A stretch of DNA of 64,000 nt from Lichenicoccus sp964246745 (GTDB lineage Bacteria; Pseudomonadota; Alphaproteobacteria; Acetobacterales; Acetobacteraceae), in the NCBI GenBank assembly GCA_964246745.1, contig CAXTRK010000010.1, positions 1 through 64,000 of the forward strand, read 5' to 3'. The position numbers and the translations under genes are program-made. Below, piece after piece: positions 8,355 through 18,012 of the stretch; the first letter of the stretch is position 1; the number at the start of each line of letters is the position of its first letter. The notes under the pieces are model-generated. The model did not search any database and was not told the DNA's origin. It saw only the letters and a program-made list of their open reading frames with translations.

Positions 8355-9014
8355 TCAGTTCCGCGTTCGCGCCGCGGCCCCGCCGGTCAGCAGAAAACAT
8401 GGGCAGGCCGCGCTGCGTGAGGCGTGCGGATCAAGCTCCAGCAACGCCTCGACCGCGAGCCGCCGCAGCCGCAGAACAACGAAGGCGGCCGGTCCGTCGA
8501 GGATGTAGTCATAGTCGTCCGCGAGAGCCGAGAGCCAGTAGGAGACGCCCTGCCGTTCCGTGAGAATGACCGGATCGGATGCGCTCACCACCAAGCCTTG
8601 ACGCAGCGCCAGCTCCGCGTCCGGGCCGTTGGTCACATGGTAGAGATAGCTGTCGGCGCGGTCGGTCGGACGCAGGTTCCGCGCGTCGACCTGCTGGAGC
8701 ATGATCTCTTCGGGATTGAGCAAATGCGGCTCCGGCTCCCGCACCTCCTGAATTTCTGGCACTTGAACGTTCTCCACCGGAAGGGCGGCGGTCGCCTCCT
8801 GGTGCGGACTCTCGGCAGCCGCCTCGTCAAATAAATCCGTCTGCGGCGCGGGGTCGGACGCCGGCTGCGGCCCACGGCGACGTGCCTGCGCCGAAGCGCG
8901 CTCGGATGTCGCCGCGTCCTGCGAAGGATGCTCTGCGAAAGGCAGCGCCGTCTGCGTCGTGTGGTGTTTTGAGCCGCGATGCGTCCGGATACGTCGACCG
9001 AGAGTGTCGTTCAT
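8355..9014 (-). CDS. Uncharacterised protein with a KptA/ART-like C-terminus
   Basis: About 219 residues. The N-terminal half is polar and low-complexity (basic RRIRTHRGSKHHT, then acidic and proline-rich) and probably disordered. The C-terminal 110 residues look folded: YLYHVTNGPDAELALRQGLV, then VILTERQGVSYWLSALADD and FVVLRLRRLAVEALLELDPHA. An opening Tyr-x-His-x-Thr with a following 'GL' turn resembles the start of KptA and related ADP-ribosyltransferase folds; this is inference from pattern only. The ATG has AGGAG five bases before it. The frame is open further up, to an ATG at 9215 overlapping glgP, so a longer form is possible. It ends tail to tail with the nucleoside hydrolase. Confidence 0.6.
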   Translation of the reverse strand: MNDTLGRRIRTHRGSKHHTTQTALPFAEHPSQDAATSERASAQARRRGPQPASDPAPQTDLFDEAAAESPHQEATAALPVENVQVPEIQEVREPEPHLLNPEEIMLQQVDARNLRPTDRADSYLYHVTNGPDAELALRQGLVVSASDPVILTERQGVSYWLSALADDYDYILDGPAAFVVLRLRRLAVEALLELDPHASRSAACPCFLLTGGAAARTRN

Positions 9015-9199
9015 CACCGCTCCTGGCAACGCAGCGCCTAGGCCACGCCAATAGAGAGCAAGCGCCTCCTGGCCATGACGAGCGCCGCGTATGATACGCA
9101 ACAATGTGCCGCTCGCGTCCTCTATGCGAAAGACGATGCCCGGTTGCGCATCCGTGTAGGCGCTCGCGCGTGCCCGAATTCGTCGGGCGGCGCTTCGCG

Positions 9200-11653
9200 T
9201 CACACGACCGGACATGGAGCCGCCCGCCAAATCTCGGTCGCATATTGCGAAATAGCACGGTCGCTCGAGAATTTGCCACTGGCCGCGATATTCAGCACGG
9301 CCTTGCGCGTCCATTCCGCGCTGTCGGCATACAGCGAGGTCATTGCGTGATCCGCATCAAGATAAGCGGACAGGTCCGCCAGATGCATGTAGCGGTCACC
9401 CGCGCCAAGCAGCATGGTGCGCAGCGGATCGAAAATGCCGGGTTCATATTTGCTGAAATGCCCACCAAAGATCTTGTCGAGAGCGGCGCGCGTTTCCGGA
9501 TCGTGATCATAGTGCCAATGGGGATTGTACCAACCGCGATTTTCGACGACCTGTGCCGCGGTCAATCCGAACAGAAAGAAGTTTTCCTCGCCGGCTTCCT
9601 CCGCCATCTCGATTGTCGCACCGTCGCGGGTTCCCACCGTCAGCGCGCCATTCATCATGAACTTCATGTTGCTGGTGCCGCTGGCCTCAAATCCCGCGGT
9701 GGAGATCTGGTTGGAGACATCAGCGGCCGGGATCAGCCGCTCCGCAAGGGTCACGGAGTAGTCCGGCAGGAATACCACCTTGAGCCTGCCGCGCACGCAC
9801 GGATCCCCATCGATGGTGCCGGCAAGATTGCTGATGAACTTGATGATTACCTTGGCCAGCGCGTAGGACGGCGCCGCCTTGCCTGAAAAGAAGAAGGTCC
9901 GCGGCGCCATCTCCAAGCTCGGATTGTCGCGCAGCCGCCCGTAAAGCACGGTGACGCGCAGCGCGTTGAGGAATTGCCGCTTGTATTCGTGAATGCGCTT
10001 GACTTGGCAATCAAAGATGCTGAGCGGGTCGATGTCGAGTCCGGCGGACGCCTTCAGCCAGCGTGAGAGTCGCTGTTTCGCTGTCTGCTTTGCGCGCCGC
10101 ACCTCGTCGCGGAAAGCGGCATCCGCGGCCAGGTCGCGCAGACGCGACAGCTCGGCGAGGTCGGTGACCCAGCGCTCGCCGATCGCCGAGCTGATCGCCG
10201 TTGCGAGCGGCGGGTTGGCCAGCAGCAGCCAGCGTCGCGGGGTCACGCCATTGGTCTTGTTGTTGAAACGCTCAGGAAAGACCTCCGCGAGGTCGGGAAC
10301 CGTGCGGGTACGAAGCAATTCGGAATGGATTGCGGCGACACCATTGGTGCTGTGCGATCCGACAATGGCAAGATTGGCCATCCGGATTTTTGGCTTGGGA
10401 CCCTCCTCGATGAGCGACGCGCGCGCCAGTCGCTCATTATTGCCAGGAAAGCGCGCCCGCAGATCGTCCATAAGCCGCTGATTGATTTCCAGGATAATCG
10501 CGGCCTGCCGAGGCAACATGACCTCGAACCATTCAAGCGGCCATTTTTCCAGTGCCTCTGGCAGCAGGGTATGATTGGTGTAGGCGAGAGTACGCCGCGT
10601 TACATCCCACGCATCTTCCCAGTTGAGGCCGCCCTCATCGAGCAGGATACGCATCAATTCCGGCACTGCCATGCTCGGATGGGTGTCGTTCATCTGGATG
10701 GCCGCCTTGTCGGCCAACTCCGTCCATTCCCCGCCGGTGGCGCGGAAGCGGCGCACCAGATCGGCGAGCGAGCAGGCGACCAGAAAGTACTCCTGCACGA
10801 AACGCAGCGCCTGGCCGTAGGTGGTGGAATCGTCAGGGTAGAGCACGCGGGTGAGTGAATCCGCAGCTAACGAGTTGGCGACGGCGCCGATAAAGTCGCC
10901 GCTGCTGAACTCCTTGAAGTCGAATGCATCCGGCGCGCGCGCCGCCCAGAGCCGCAAGGTGTTGATGGTCTTGCCGCCAAACCCCACGATCGGCCGATCA
11001 TAAGGAATGCCGATCACATGCGACGGGCGACCGGGGATCGCCCGTAAACTGAGCCCCTGCGTGTCGAATGAACAATTGATCTTGATGTCGACGCGCTCAA
11101 GCGGCCGGATTACTTCCCATGGATCAGGTTGACGCAGCCATCCGTCCGGCTCCTCGCGTTGCCAGCCATTCTCGATGGCTTGGCGGAAGATACCGTATTC
11201 GTAACGCAGCCCGTATCCCATGCCGGCCAACTGCATGGTCGCCATCGACTCCAGAAAGCAGGCGGCCAGCCGGCCCAGGCCGCCATTGCCAAGTCCGGCA
11301 TCCGGCTCGTTCTCCAGTATGCCGAGCCAATCCAGTCCATGCTCCTCGGCCACGTATTTCAAGGCGGGGTCCAGCAGCAGGTTCATCACGTTGTTGGCAA
11401 GCGAGCGCCCGATCAGGAACTCCATGGAAAGATAATAGATCCGCTTCGGATTCTGCTCGGCGTAGGTCTGCCTGGTGCGCACCCAGCGTTCGGCCAACAC
11501 ATCGCGGACCGAGCGGGCAACCGCCTCAAAGCGCTCGCGTGAGGTCGCCTCGTCGGCGCTGATGACGTCGTCCAGTTCCACATGATGACGATAGCGCGCG
11601 CTGATCACGCGAGCCTGCTTGTCGGAGACCCCCAAACTGTCGGTCGTGCTCAT
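9200..11653 (-). CDS. glgP: Glycogen/starch/alpha-glucan phosphorylase
   Basis: An 817-residue GT35 enzyme that releases glucose-1-phosphate from alpha-1,4-glucan ends using PLP. Visible blocks are YLSMEFLIGRSLANN, the GLGNGGLGRLAACF loop, the TLLPEALEKWPLEW segment, FDCQVKRIHEYKRQ and the PLP-site region SGTSNMKFMMNGALTVGTRDGA. The family more often has SGTGNMKF, so Gly is Ser here. Length is normal. No other glycogen genes occur in the window. The start lies 81 bases downstream of the ABC-F gene end on the same strand. Confidence 0.96.
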   Translation of the reverse strand: MSTTDSLGVSDKQARVISARYRHHVELDDVISADEATSRERFEAVARSVRDVLAERWVRTRQTYAEQNPKRIYYLSMEFLIGRSLANNVMNLLLDPALKYVAEEHGLDWLGILENEPDAGLGNGGLGRLAACFLESMATMQLAGMGYGLRYEYGIFRQAIENGWQREEPDGWLRQPDPWEVIRPLERVDIKINCSFDTQGLSLRAIPGRPSHVIGIPYDRPIVGFGGKTINTLRLWAARAPDAFDFKEFSSGDFIGAVANSLAADSLTRVLYPDDSTTYGQALRFVQEYFLVACSLADLVRRFRATGGEWTELADKAAIQMNDTHPSMAVPELMRILLDEGGLNWEDAWDVTRRTLAYTNHTLLPEALEKWPLEWFEVMLPRQAAIILEINQRLMDDLRARFPGNNERLARASLIEEGPKPKIRMANLAIVGSHSTNGVAAIHSELLRTRTVPDLAEVFPERFNNKTNGVTPRRWLLLANPPLATAISSAIGERWVTDLAELSRLRDLAADAAFRDEVRRAKQTAKQRLSRWLKASAGLDIDPLSIFDCQVKRIHEYKRQFLNALRVTVLYGRLRDNPSLEMAPRTFFFSGKAAPSYALAKVIIKFISNLAGTIDGDPCVRGRLKVVFLPDYSVTLAERLIPAADVSNQISTAGFEASGTSNMKFMMNGALTVGTRDGATIEMAEEAGEENFFLFGLTAAQVVENRGWYNPHWHYDHDPETRAALDKIFGGHFSKYEPGIFDPLRTMLLGAGDRYMHLADLSAYLDADHAMTSLYADSAEWTRKAVLNIAASGKFSSDRAISQYATEIWRAAPCPVV

Positions 11654-11734
11654 CGGCTTGTCCTATCTCTCGTCCACTATGCCGCACCGCACTATACGCG
11701 CCGTCGCAGGCTCTCTATCCACCGGAACGGAGCC

Positions 11735-13360
11735 TCAGCCTTTTGCTTGCCGCTTGTTGCGCTTTTCCCGCACTTGCGCGGGACCGGCGCCGGCTTTGGC
11801 GCGGTCAAGTACGAAGCGCGCGTAATCGTCCATGTCGCCTTCGAACGGCAGCACGGTGCCGTCCGCCGCCAGCCAAAGCCGGTCGGCGACCAGCTCCATC
11901 AAAGAGCGGTCGTGCGTGATCAGGATAACCGCCCCCTCGTAGTCGTTCAGCGCGTCGAGCAGTGCCCGCCTGCTGTCGATGTCGAGATGGTTGGTCGGCT
12001 CGTCCAGGATCAGCAGATGCGGGGCCGCCATCGCCACCAGGTTGAGCAGCAAGCGCGCGCGCTCACCTCCGGACAACGCTTCGGCTGTGGTGCCCTGCTT
12101 GTCAAAGCCGATGCCCCAACTCGCCAGGCGCGAGCGATGCGACTGCTCGCTATCCTGTGGACGCTCCCTGCGGATGATGTCGAGTGCCGTCTCGTTCGGG
12201 TCGAGCGCCTCGATCTGATGCTGGTGGAACCAGCCGACCTGGATGCGCGCCTCGCGCTGCAACCGGCCGGCCCGCACGGCGAGCTGGCCCGCTGCCATCC
12301 GGGCAAAGGTCGATTTCCCCGCGCCGTTGACCCCCAAAAGCCCGATGCGATCATCGACATCGAGACGCAGGTCAAGCCCGCGCAGCACCGAGGGCGCCGA
12401 GCCGTAGCCGACCTCGACCCCCTCCAGCCGCATCAGGGGAGGAGCGAGCGGACGCTTCGGCGAAGGCAGCAGGAAGCGGGCGACACGTTCCTCGATACTG
12501 ACCGCGACGGGTTCCATCTTTTCCAGCCGCTTCATGCGCGACTGCGCCTGTGCCGCCTTGGAGGCCTTGGCGCGAAAGCGGTCGACAAAGGATTGCAGAT
12601 GCGCGCGCTCGGCTTCCTGCTTGGTCCGAGTGGCGCAAAGCAGTCGCTGCCTCTCGGCGCGCCGTTTCTCGAAGTCATCGTAACCGCCTGTATAGAGCTC
12701 GAGCTTGCCTTCGCTGATATGCAGGATGAAGCCGACTGAATTGTTGAGCAGCCCGCGATCATGCGAGATAATCAGGGCCGCGTTCGGATAGCGTGCGAGG
12801 CGTGCCTCGAGCCATAAGGCTCCTTCCAGATCCAGATAGTTGGTCGGCTCGTCGAGCAGCAACAGGTCGGGCTGGGCGAACAAGGCGGCGGCCAGCGCCA
12901 CGCGCATGCGCCAGCCGCCGGAGAACTCCGCCATCGGCCGCGCCAGATCCTCGGTGGAGAAGCCGAGGCCATGCAGGATCTCCGCCGCGCGTGCCGGCGC
13001 CGTGTCGGCGTCAATCTCGATCAGGCGCGCCCAGATATCGGCCATGCGCTCAGGCTCGGCGGTCTCCAGCTCGCCGAATAGCGCGTGCCGCTCGGCGTCC
13101 GCGGCCAGGATGGTGTCGAGCAAGCTGGTCGGCGTCGCCGGGTGCTCCTGCGCCACCACTGCCAGACGCGCCGCCTTGGGCAGCGCGATCTCGCCTGAGT
13201 CGGCATGCAGTTCGCCGGTGATCAGCTTGAACAGGGTGGATTTGCCGACGCCGTTGCGGCCGACCAGCCCGACCTTGGCGCGCTGCGGCAAAGTCACGCT
13301 GGCGCGGTCGAAGAAGCGTCGTCCCCACGCGCGGAAGGTCAGGGTGTCGATCTGCAGCAT
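11735..13360 (-). CDS. ABC-F family ATP-binding protein
   Basis: A 541-residue protein with two ABC ATPase domains and no membrane segments, the layout of ribosome-associated ABC-F factors such as Uup, YheS or EttA. Domain 1: Walker A GRNGVGKST (about 34-42), signature FSGGWRMRVALA, Walker B LLLLDEPTNYLD. A charged linker (KRRAERQRLL...RFRAKASKAAQAQSRMKRL) follows. Domain 2: Walker A GVNGAGKST, signature LSGGERARLLL, Walker B LLILDEPTNHLD. The C-terminus is Lys/Arg-rich. It starts seven bases after the hemH stop, so the two are probably co-transcribed. Which ABC-F subgroup it belongs to cannot be fixed by eye. Confidence 0.93.
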   Translation of the reverse strand: MLQIDTLTFRAWGRRFFDRASVTLPQRAKVGLVGRNGVGKSTLFKLITGELHADSGEIALPKAARLAVVAQEHPATPTSLLDTILAADAERHALFGELETAEPERMADIWARLIEIDADTAPARAAEILHGLGFSTEDLARPMAEFSGGWRMRVALAAALFAQPDLLLLDEPTNYLDLEGALWLEARLARYPNAALIISHDRGLLNNSVGFILHISEGKLELYTGGYDDFEKRRAERQRLLCATRTKQEAERAHLQSFVDRFRAKASKAAQAQSRMKRLEKMEPVAVSIEERVARFLLPSPKRPLAPPLMRLEGVEVGYGSAPSVLRGLDLRLDVDDRIGLLGVNGAGKSTFARMAAGQLAVRAGRLQREARIQVGWFHQHQIEALDPNETALDIIRRERPQDSEQSHRSRLASWGIGFDKQGTTAEALSGGERARLLLNLVAMAAPHLLILDEPTNHLDIDSRRALLDALNDYEGAVILITHDRSLMELVADRLWLAADGTVLPFEGDMDDYARFVLDRAKAGAGPAQVREKRNKRQAKG

Positions 13361-13367
13361 GGCGGTG

Positions 13368-14390
13368 TCAGGCGGCCACGGCCGCCGTCATGGCCGGGTG
13401 CAGCCAGCCTGCGAGCTCTGCGCGCGCCAGCGATTCCAGCATGTCGATGGCGATCTCGTCATCATTGAGGCACGGAATCGTGCAGAACTTCTCTCCCCCC
13501 GCTTCGAGGAATTCCTCACGCAGCTCGTTGCCGATTTCGTCGAGCGTTTCGATGCAATCGGCCAGAAACGCCGGCATGATCATGGCGATGCGTCGGACGC
13601 CGGTTCGCGCCAGGTTCACCACGGTCGGCGCCGTGTAAGGCTCGAGCCATTTTGCCGGCCCAAACCGCGATTGATAGGTGAGCGGCGTCAACTGCGCATC
13701 CAGCCGAAGCTTTACGCGCAACGCCTGCATGGTCCGCTCGCATTCCTGCGGGTAGGGATCGCCAGCGGCGACATAGCTCTTCGGCAGCCCATGGAAGGAT
13801 CCGACCAGCATGTCCGGCTTCCAGTCGAGCCTGCCCAAGCTGCGCCTCACGCTTGCCGCGAGCCCTTCGATATAGAGCGGATGATCCGGAAAGGATGGCA
13901 CTGTTCTGACCGACGGCTGTCTGCGCAGCCGCATCAGCGCGCGGAACGCCTGATCGTTCGCTGTCGCCGTGGTGGTGGCGCTGTATTGCGGGTAGAGCGG
14001 CAGGATCACCAGCCGGTCGCAGCCCTTCGTCATCAGCTCGTCGATGGCCGACGCGATCGAGGGGGTTCCATAGCGCATTCCCCAGGCCACGGGGATGTCG
14101 TCCGCGGCGAAGCGCGGCACAAGCTTCTCGGCCTGCGCGCGGGTATGAGTGCGCAAGGGAGACTCGTCGAGCGTCCGGTTCCATATCCGCCTGTAGGCGG
14201 CGCCGCTCTTCTGCGGCCGCAGGGACAGCACGAGCGCCTCTAGAATAGGCCTCCAGATCAGCGGGTTGGCCTCAATAACCCGACGATCCGAGAGGAACTC
14301 CGAAAGGTAACGCCGGACGGAACGATAGTCCGTGCCGTCCGGCGTTCCGAGATTGATCAGCAGCAGGCCGGCACCGGTCATACCCTCCAT
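13368..14390 (-). CDS. hemH: Ferrochelatase
   Basis: HemH inserts ferrous iron into protoporphyrin IX, the last step of heme b synthesis. The 340-residue protein begins with the family N-terminus LLLINLGTPDGTDYRSVRRYLSEFLSD. It has GMRYGTPSIASA, LPLYPQYSATTTAT, the SFHGLPKSYV motif with the metal-site histidine, YQSRFGPAKWLEPYT and the C-terminal PAFLADCIETLDEIGNE block with its glutamates. GAGG lies upstream of the ATG. It is divergent from the ETF-QO gene, with about 160 bases between them for both promoters. Confidence 0.96.
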   Translation of the reverse strand: MEGMTGAGLLLINLGTPDGTDYRSVRRYLSEFLSDRRVIEANPLIWRPILEALVLSLRPQKSGAAYRRIWNRTLDESPLRTHTRAQAEKLVPRFAADDIPVAWGMRYGTPSIASAIDELMTKGCDRLVILPLYPQYSATTTATANDQAFRALMRLRRQPSVRTVPSFPDHPLYIEGLAASVRRSLGRLDWKPDMLVGSFHGLPKSYVAAGDPYPQECERTMQALRVKLRLDAQLTPLTYQSRFGPAKWLEPYTAPTVVNLARTGVRRIAMIMPAFLADCIETLDEIGNELREEFLEAGGEKFCTIPCLNDDEIAIDMLESLARAELAGWLHPAMTAAVAA

Positions 14391-14550
14391 AATAGGTCAC
14401 CTCGGCAGCGTACGCCATGTCGGCGGCAGTCTTGCGCTTGGCGGGATGACATTTTCACCGTGACCGACCAGATGCAGAGCGGCGGCTTTGCCTTTCCGTC
14501 GTTTTTTCTGGCAGAACGCCGCAGTGACCGCAGGACGAAGGTGACAGAGA

Positions 14551-16197
14551 GTGGCTGAACGCGAGTCTATGGAGTTCGACGTCGTCGTGGTGGGCGGGGG
14601 CCCGGCCGGACTCGCGGCGGCGATACGCGCGAAGCAGCTTGCTCCGGACGCTTCCGTCTGTCTGGTCGAGAAAGGCAGCGAGATCGGGGCGCATATCCTT
14701 TCCGGTGCGGTCATCGAGCCGCGGGCTCTCGATGAGCTGATCCCGGATTGGCGCGACAAGGGAGCGCCGCTCGACACGCAGGCTACGGAAGACCGCATGC
14801 TCTATCTGACCGAGCGGCGCAGCTTCAAGGTGCCGATGCTCGGCACGGTCATGCCGCACATGGCCAACCACGGCAACTACATCGTGAGCCTGGGTAATGT
14901 CTGCCGCTGGCTGGGGACCCAGGCGGAAGCGCTGGGCGTCGAGATCTATCCCGGCTTTGCCGCCGCTGAGCTGCTGGAGGAGGATGGCCGTATCGTGGGC
15001 GTCGCCACCGGCGACATGGGCATTTCCAGGGAGGGCGAGCGGGGACCCAACTTCGCCGCTGGCATGGAGCTGCGCGCGTCCTATACCCTGTTCGCCGAAG
15101 GCTGCCGCGGCTCGCTCGCCAAGCAGCTCATGGAGCGCTTCGATCTGCGCCGGGGTGTCGATCCGCAGACTTACGGGCTTGGCATCAAGGAATTATGGGA
15201 AATTCCGGCCTCCCAGCATAAGCCGGGCTTGATTCAGCACACCTTTGGCTGGCCGCTCGACCGCAACACCTATGGCGGCTCCTGGCTCTATCATTTTGGC
15301 GAGAACCTGGTGTCCTACGGCTTCGTGGTCGGACTTGACTATGCCAACACCTGGCTGTCGCCGTTCGACGAGATGCAGCGGCTGAAGACGCACAAGGCCA
15401 TCGCCGCCCATCTGGAGGGTGGCAAGAGGCTGTCTTATGGCGCCCGCGCCTTGTCCGAGGGAGGCCTGCAATCGGTGCCACGGCTGAGCTTTCCGGGCGG
15501 CGCTCTTCTGGGCGACGCAGCCGGTTTCCTCAATGTGCCGAAGATCAAGGGCACGCACGCGGCGATGAAATCCGGCATGCTGGCGGCGGAGGCGGTCGTG
15601 GACGCAATGGCGCACGGCCGGCAGCCGGAGCCGAAATCCTATACCAGCAAGGTGCGCAAATCCTGGCTGTGGAGCGAGTTGCGCGAGGCACGCAACGTGC
15701 GGCCGGCCTTTGCCAAATACGGCCTGGTCGGCGGCGCGCTCTATTCGGGCATCGATGCGATGATCATGCGCGGCCGGGCACCCTGGACCTTCCACCATCG
15801 TCATGCTGACAACGAGGTGCTGCACGATCGCGCTCATTCGGCGCCGATCGACTACCCCAAGCCGGACGGCAAGCTCACCTTCGACAAGCTATCGTCCGTG
15901 TTCCTGTCCAATACCAACCATGAGGAAGACCAGCCGGTGCATTTGCGGCTGCGCGACCCGCAACGCTGGCTATCGGTGAACTGGGACCAATACCGCTCGC
16001 CGGAGAGCCGCTATTGTCCCGCCGGCGTCTATGAAGCGGTTGACACGGACGGTCTGGGCGCGACACCGCCGCGCCTCCAGATCAACGCGCAGAACTGCGT
16101 GCACTGCAAGACCTGCGACATCAAGGATCCGACCCAGAACATCGACTGGGCGACGCCCGAAGGCGGCGGCGGCCCGAACTACCCGGGCGGCATGTAG
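14551..16197 (+). CDS. Electron transfer flavoprotein-ubiquinone oxidoreductase
   Basis: A 548-residue iron-sulfur flavoprotein that passes electrons from ETF to ubiquinone at the inner membrane. The FAD-binding Rossmann motif is near the start (DVVVVGGGPAGLAAAIRAKQ). The middle has the ubiquinone-binding hydrophobic region and GDAAGFLNVPKIKGTHAAMKSGM. The C-terminus carries the 4Fe-4S cysteines (YCPAGVYE and NCVHCKTCDIKDPTQNI). Full length. I accept the GTG start because the MAERESMEFD N-terminus matches the usual family beginning. It heads a cluster with both ETF subunits, so this is a fatty-acid/amino-acid oxidation branch of respiration. Confidence 0.96.
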   Translation: MAERESMEFDVVVVGGGPAGLAAAIRAKQLAPDASVCLVEKGSEIGAHILSGAVIEPRALDELIPDWRDKGAPLDTQATEDRMLYLTERRSFKVPMLGTVMPHMANHGNYIVSLGNVCRWLGTQAEALGVEIYPGFAAAELLEEDGRIVGVATGDMGISREGERGPNFAAGMELRASYTLFAEGCRGSLAKQLMERFDLRRGVDPQTYGLGIKELWEIPASQHKPGLIQHTFGWPLDRNTYGGSWLYHFGENLVSYGFVVGLDYANTWLSPFDEMQRLKTHKAIAAHLEGGKRLSYGARALSEGGLQSVPRLSFPGGALLGDAAGFLNVPKIKGTHAAMKSGMLAAEAVVDAMAHGRQPEPKSYTSKVRKSWLWSELREARNVRPAFAKYGLVGGALYSGIDAMIMRGRAPWTFHHRHADNEVLHDRAHSAPIDYPKPDGKLTFDKLSSVFLSNTNHEEDQPVHLRLRDPQRWLSVNWDQYRSPESRYCPAGVYEAVDTDGLGATPPRLQINAQNCVHCKTCDIKDPTQNIDWATPEGGGGPNYPGGM

Positions 16198-16234
16198 TCC
16201 TGAATCTCTGCACACAAGGAAGCGAACCACTCCC

Positions 16235-16984
16235 ATGAAGCTGCTTGTCCCCGTCAAGCGTGTCGTCGACTACAATGTGAAGGTGCGAGTCAAATCCGAC
16301 GGCTCCGGCGTCGAGACCGCCGGCGTAAAGATGTCGATGAACCCGTTTGACGAGATCGCGGTCGAGGAAGCCGTGCGGCTGAAGGAAAAGGGCGCCGCCA
16401 CCGAGATCGTGGCGATTTCCATCGGACCCGCGCAATGTCAGGAGACGCTGCGTACGGCGCTGGCGATGGGAGCGGACCGCGCCATCCTGGTGCAGACCGA
16501 GACCAGCCCCGAGCCGCTGGCGGTGGCCAAGCTGCTCCGCGCGCTGGTCGAGCGCGAGCAGCCTGGCCTGGTGATCATGGGCAAGCAGGCGATCGACGAC
16601 GATATGAACGCGACCGGGCAGATGCTGGCCGGCCTGCTCGGTTGGGCGCAGGGCACGTTCGCGAGCAAGGTGGAGCTGTCGGATGGCCAGGCTCTGGTGA
16701 CGCGAGAGGTCGATGGCGGACTGGAGACGGTGGCGCTCACGCTGCCCGCGATCATCACCACCGACCTGCGGCTGAACGAACCCCGCTATGCCTCGCTTCC
16801 CAACATCATGAAGGCGCGCAAGAAACAGATGGAGACGATCACGCCTGGCGATCTTGGCGTCGACGCATCGCCGCGTCTGACCACGCTGCGTGTCGCCGAG
16901 CCGCCCGGCCGCAAGGCTGGCATCAAAGTCGGCTCGGTCGCCGAACTCGTCGGCAAGCTCCGTAACGAAGCCAAGGTGATCTGA
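16235..16984 (+). CDS. etfB: Electron transfer flavoprotein subunit beta
   Basis: EtfB (249 residues) forms the AMP-binding half of the soluble ETF heterodimer. It opens with MKLLVPVKRVVDYNVKVRVK and contains MNPFDEIAVEEAVRLKEKG, the nucleotide loop ALAMGADRAILV, and the ETF beta signature region VDGGLETVALTLPAIITTDLRLNEPRYASLPNI. The ATG is 37 bases after the ETF-QO stop with AAGGA upstream. A longer in-frame extension into the ETF-QO gene is a shadow. EtfA starts two bases after its stop. Confidence 0.97.
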   Translation: MKLLVPVKRVVDYNVKVRVKSDGSGVETAGVKMSMNPFDEIAVEEAVRLKEKGAATEIVAISIGPAQCQETLRTALAMGADRAILVQTETSPEPLAVAKLLRALVEREQPGLVIMGKQAIDDDMNATGQMLAGLLGWAQGTFASKVELSDGQALVTREVDGGLETVALTLPAIITTDLRLNEPRYASLPNIMKARKKQMETITPGDLGVDASPRLTTLRVAEPPGRKAGIKVGSVAELVGKLRNEAKVI

Positions 16985-16986
16985 CC

Positions 16987-17925
16987 ATGACCGCACTCGT
17001 TTTGCTCGACCACGAGGCGGGCAAGATCAAGCAGGCCTCGTGCTCCGCCGTCACTGCCGCGGCCGCGTTGGGCGAAGTCCACGTGCTCGTCGCCGGACAC
17101 GATATCGGCGACGTCTCCGAGGCCGCCTCCAGGATCGCGGGAGTAGCTCGCGTGCTGCGCGCCGACGCCGCCATGTATGAAAAGCCGCTCGCCGAGCCTT
17201 TGGGAGCGTTGCTGGTCTCGCTTGCGGGCGCCTATGACCATCTGCTCGCTGGCGCCACGGCCACCGGCAAGAATGTCATGCCGCGCGTTGCCGCCCTGCT
17301 CGACGTGCAGCCGATCAGCGATATCGTCGCCGTGGTGGACAGCGACACCTTCGTCCGCCCGATCTATGCCGGCAATGCGCTGGCGACGGTGAAGTCCGCG
17401 GACACAAAAAAGGTGCTCACCGTGCGCGCCGCCAACTTTGATGCGGCCGCAGCGGACGGAGGCACTGCATCGGTCGAGGACGTGGCCGAAGTCGAGGCAG
17501 CGACGATCTCGCGTTTCGTTTCCGCCGAACTATCCAGCAGCGAGCGTCCGGAATTGGCATCCGCCCGCGTGGTCGTCTCCGGCGGCCGCGGCATGCAAAG
17601 CGGCGAGAACTTCAAGCTGATCGAGCCCGTGGCGGACAGCCTGGGAGCCGCGATCGGCGCCTCCCGCGCCGCGGTGGATGCGGGTTTCGTGCCAAACGAC
17701 TACCAGGTCGGCCAGACCGGCAAGATCGTGGCGCCGGACTTGTATGTCGCCATTGGCATCTCCGGCGCGATTCAGCATCTCGCCGGCATGAAGGACAGCA
17801 AGGTCATTGTCGCCATCAACAAGGACGAAGAGGCGCCGATCTTCCAGGTCGCCGACTACGGCCTGGTCGCCGACCTGTTCAAGGCGCTGCCGGAACTCGC
17901 CGAGGCGCTGAAGCAGCCCGCCTGA
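16987..17925 (+). CDS. etfA: Electron transfer flavoprotein subunit alpha
   Basis: EtfA (312 residues) holds most of the FAD site. The N-terminal domain begins TALVLLDHEAGKIKQASC. The C-terminal FAD domain shows VVSGGRGMQSGENFKLIEPVADSLGAAIGASRAAVDAGF, then QVGQTGKIVAPDLYVAIGISGAIQH and VAINKDEEAPIFQVADYGLVAD, all hallmark blocks. It follows etfB by two bases and completes an ETF-QO/etfB/etfA operon. Confidence 0.97.
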   Translation: MTALVLLDHEAGKIKQASCSAVTAAAALGEVHVLVAGHDIGDVSEAASRIAGVARVLRADAAMYEKPLAEPLGALLVSLAGAYDHLLAGATATGKNVMPRVAALLDVQPISDIVAVVDSDTFVRPIYAGNALATVKSADTKKVLTVRAANFDAAAADGGTASVEDVAEVEAATISRFVSAELSSSERPELASARVVVSGGRGMQSGENFKLIEPVADSLGAAIGASRAAVDAGFVPNDYQVGQTGKIVAPDLYVAIGISGAIQHLAGMKDSKVIVAINKDEEAPIFQVADYGLVADLFKALPELAEALKQPA

Positions 17926-18012
17926 CCGCTCGACGAGATTTCACGCCTCGCGCGATGGCCGTTCCGATGCAAGGACCACGGCTTGCCGTCTGTGCCGGCA
18001 CCGGAAAACGAG

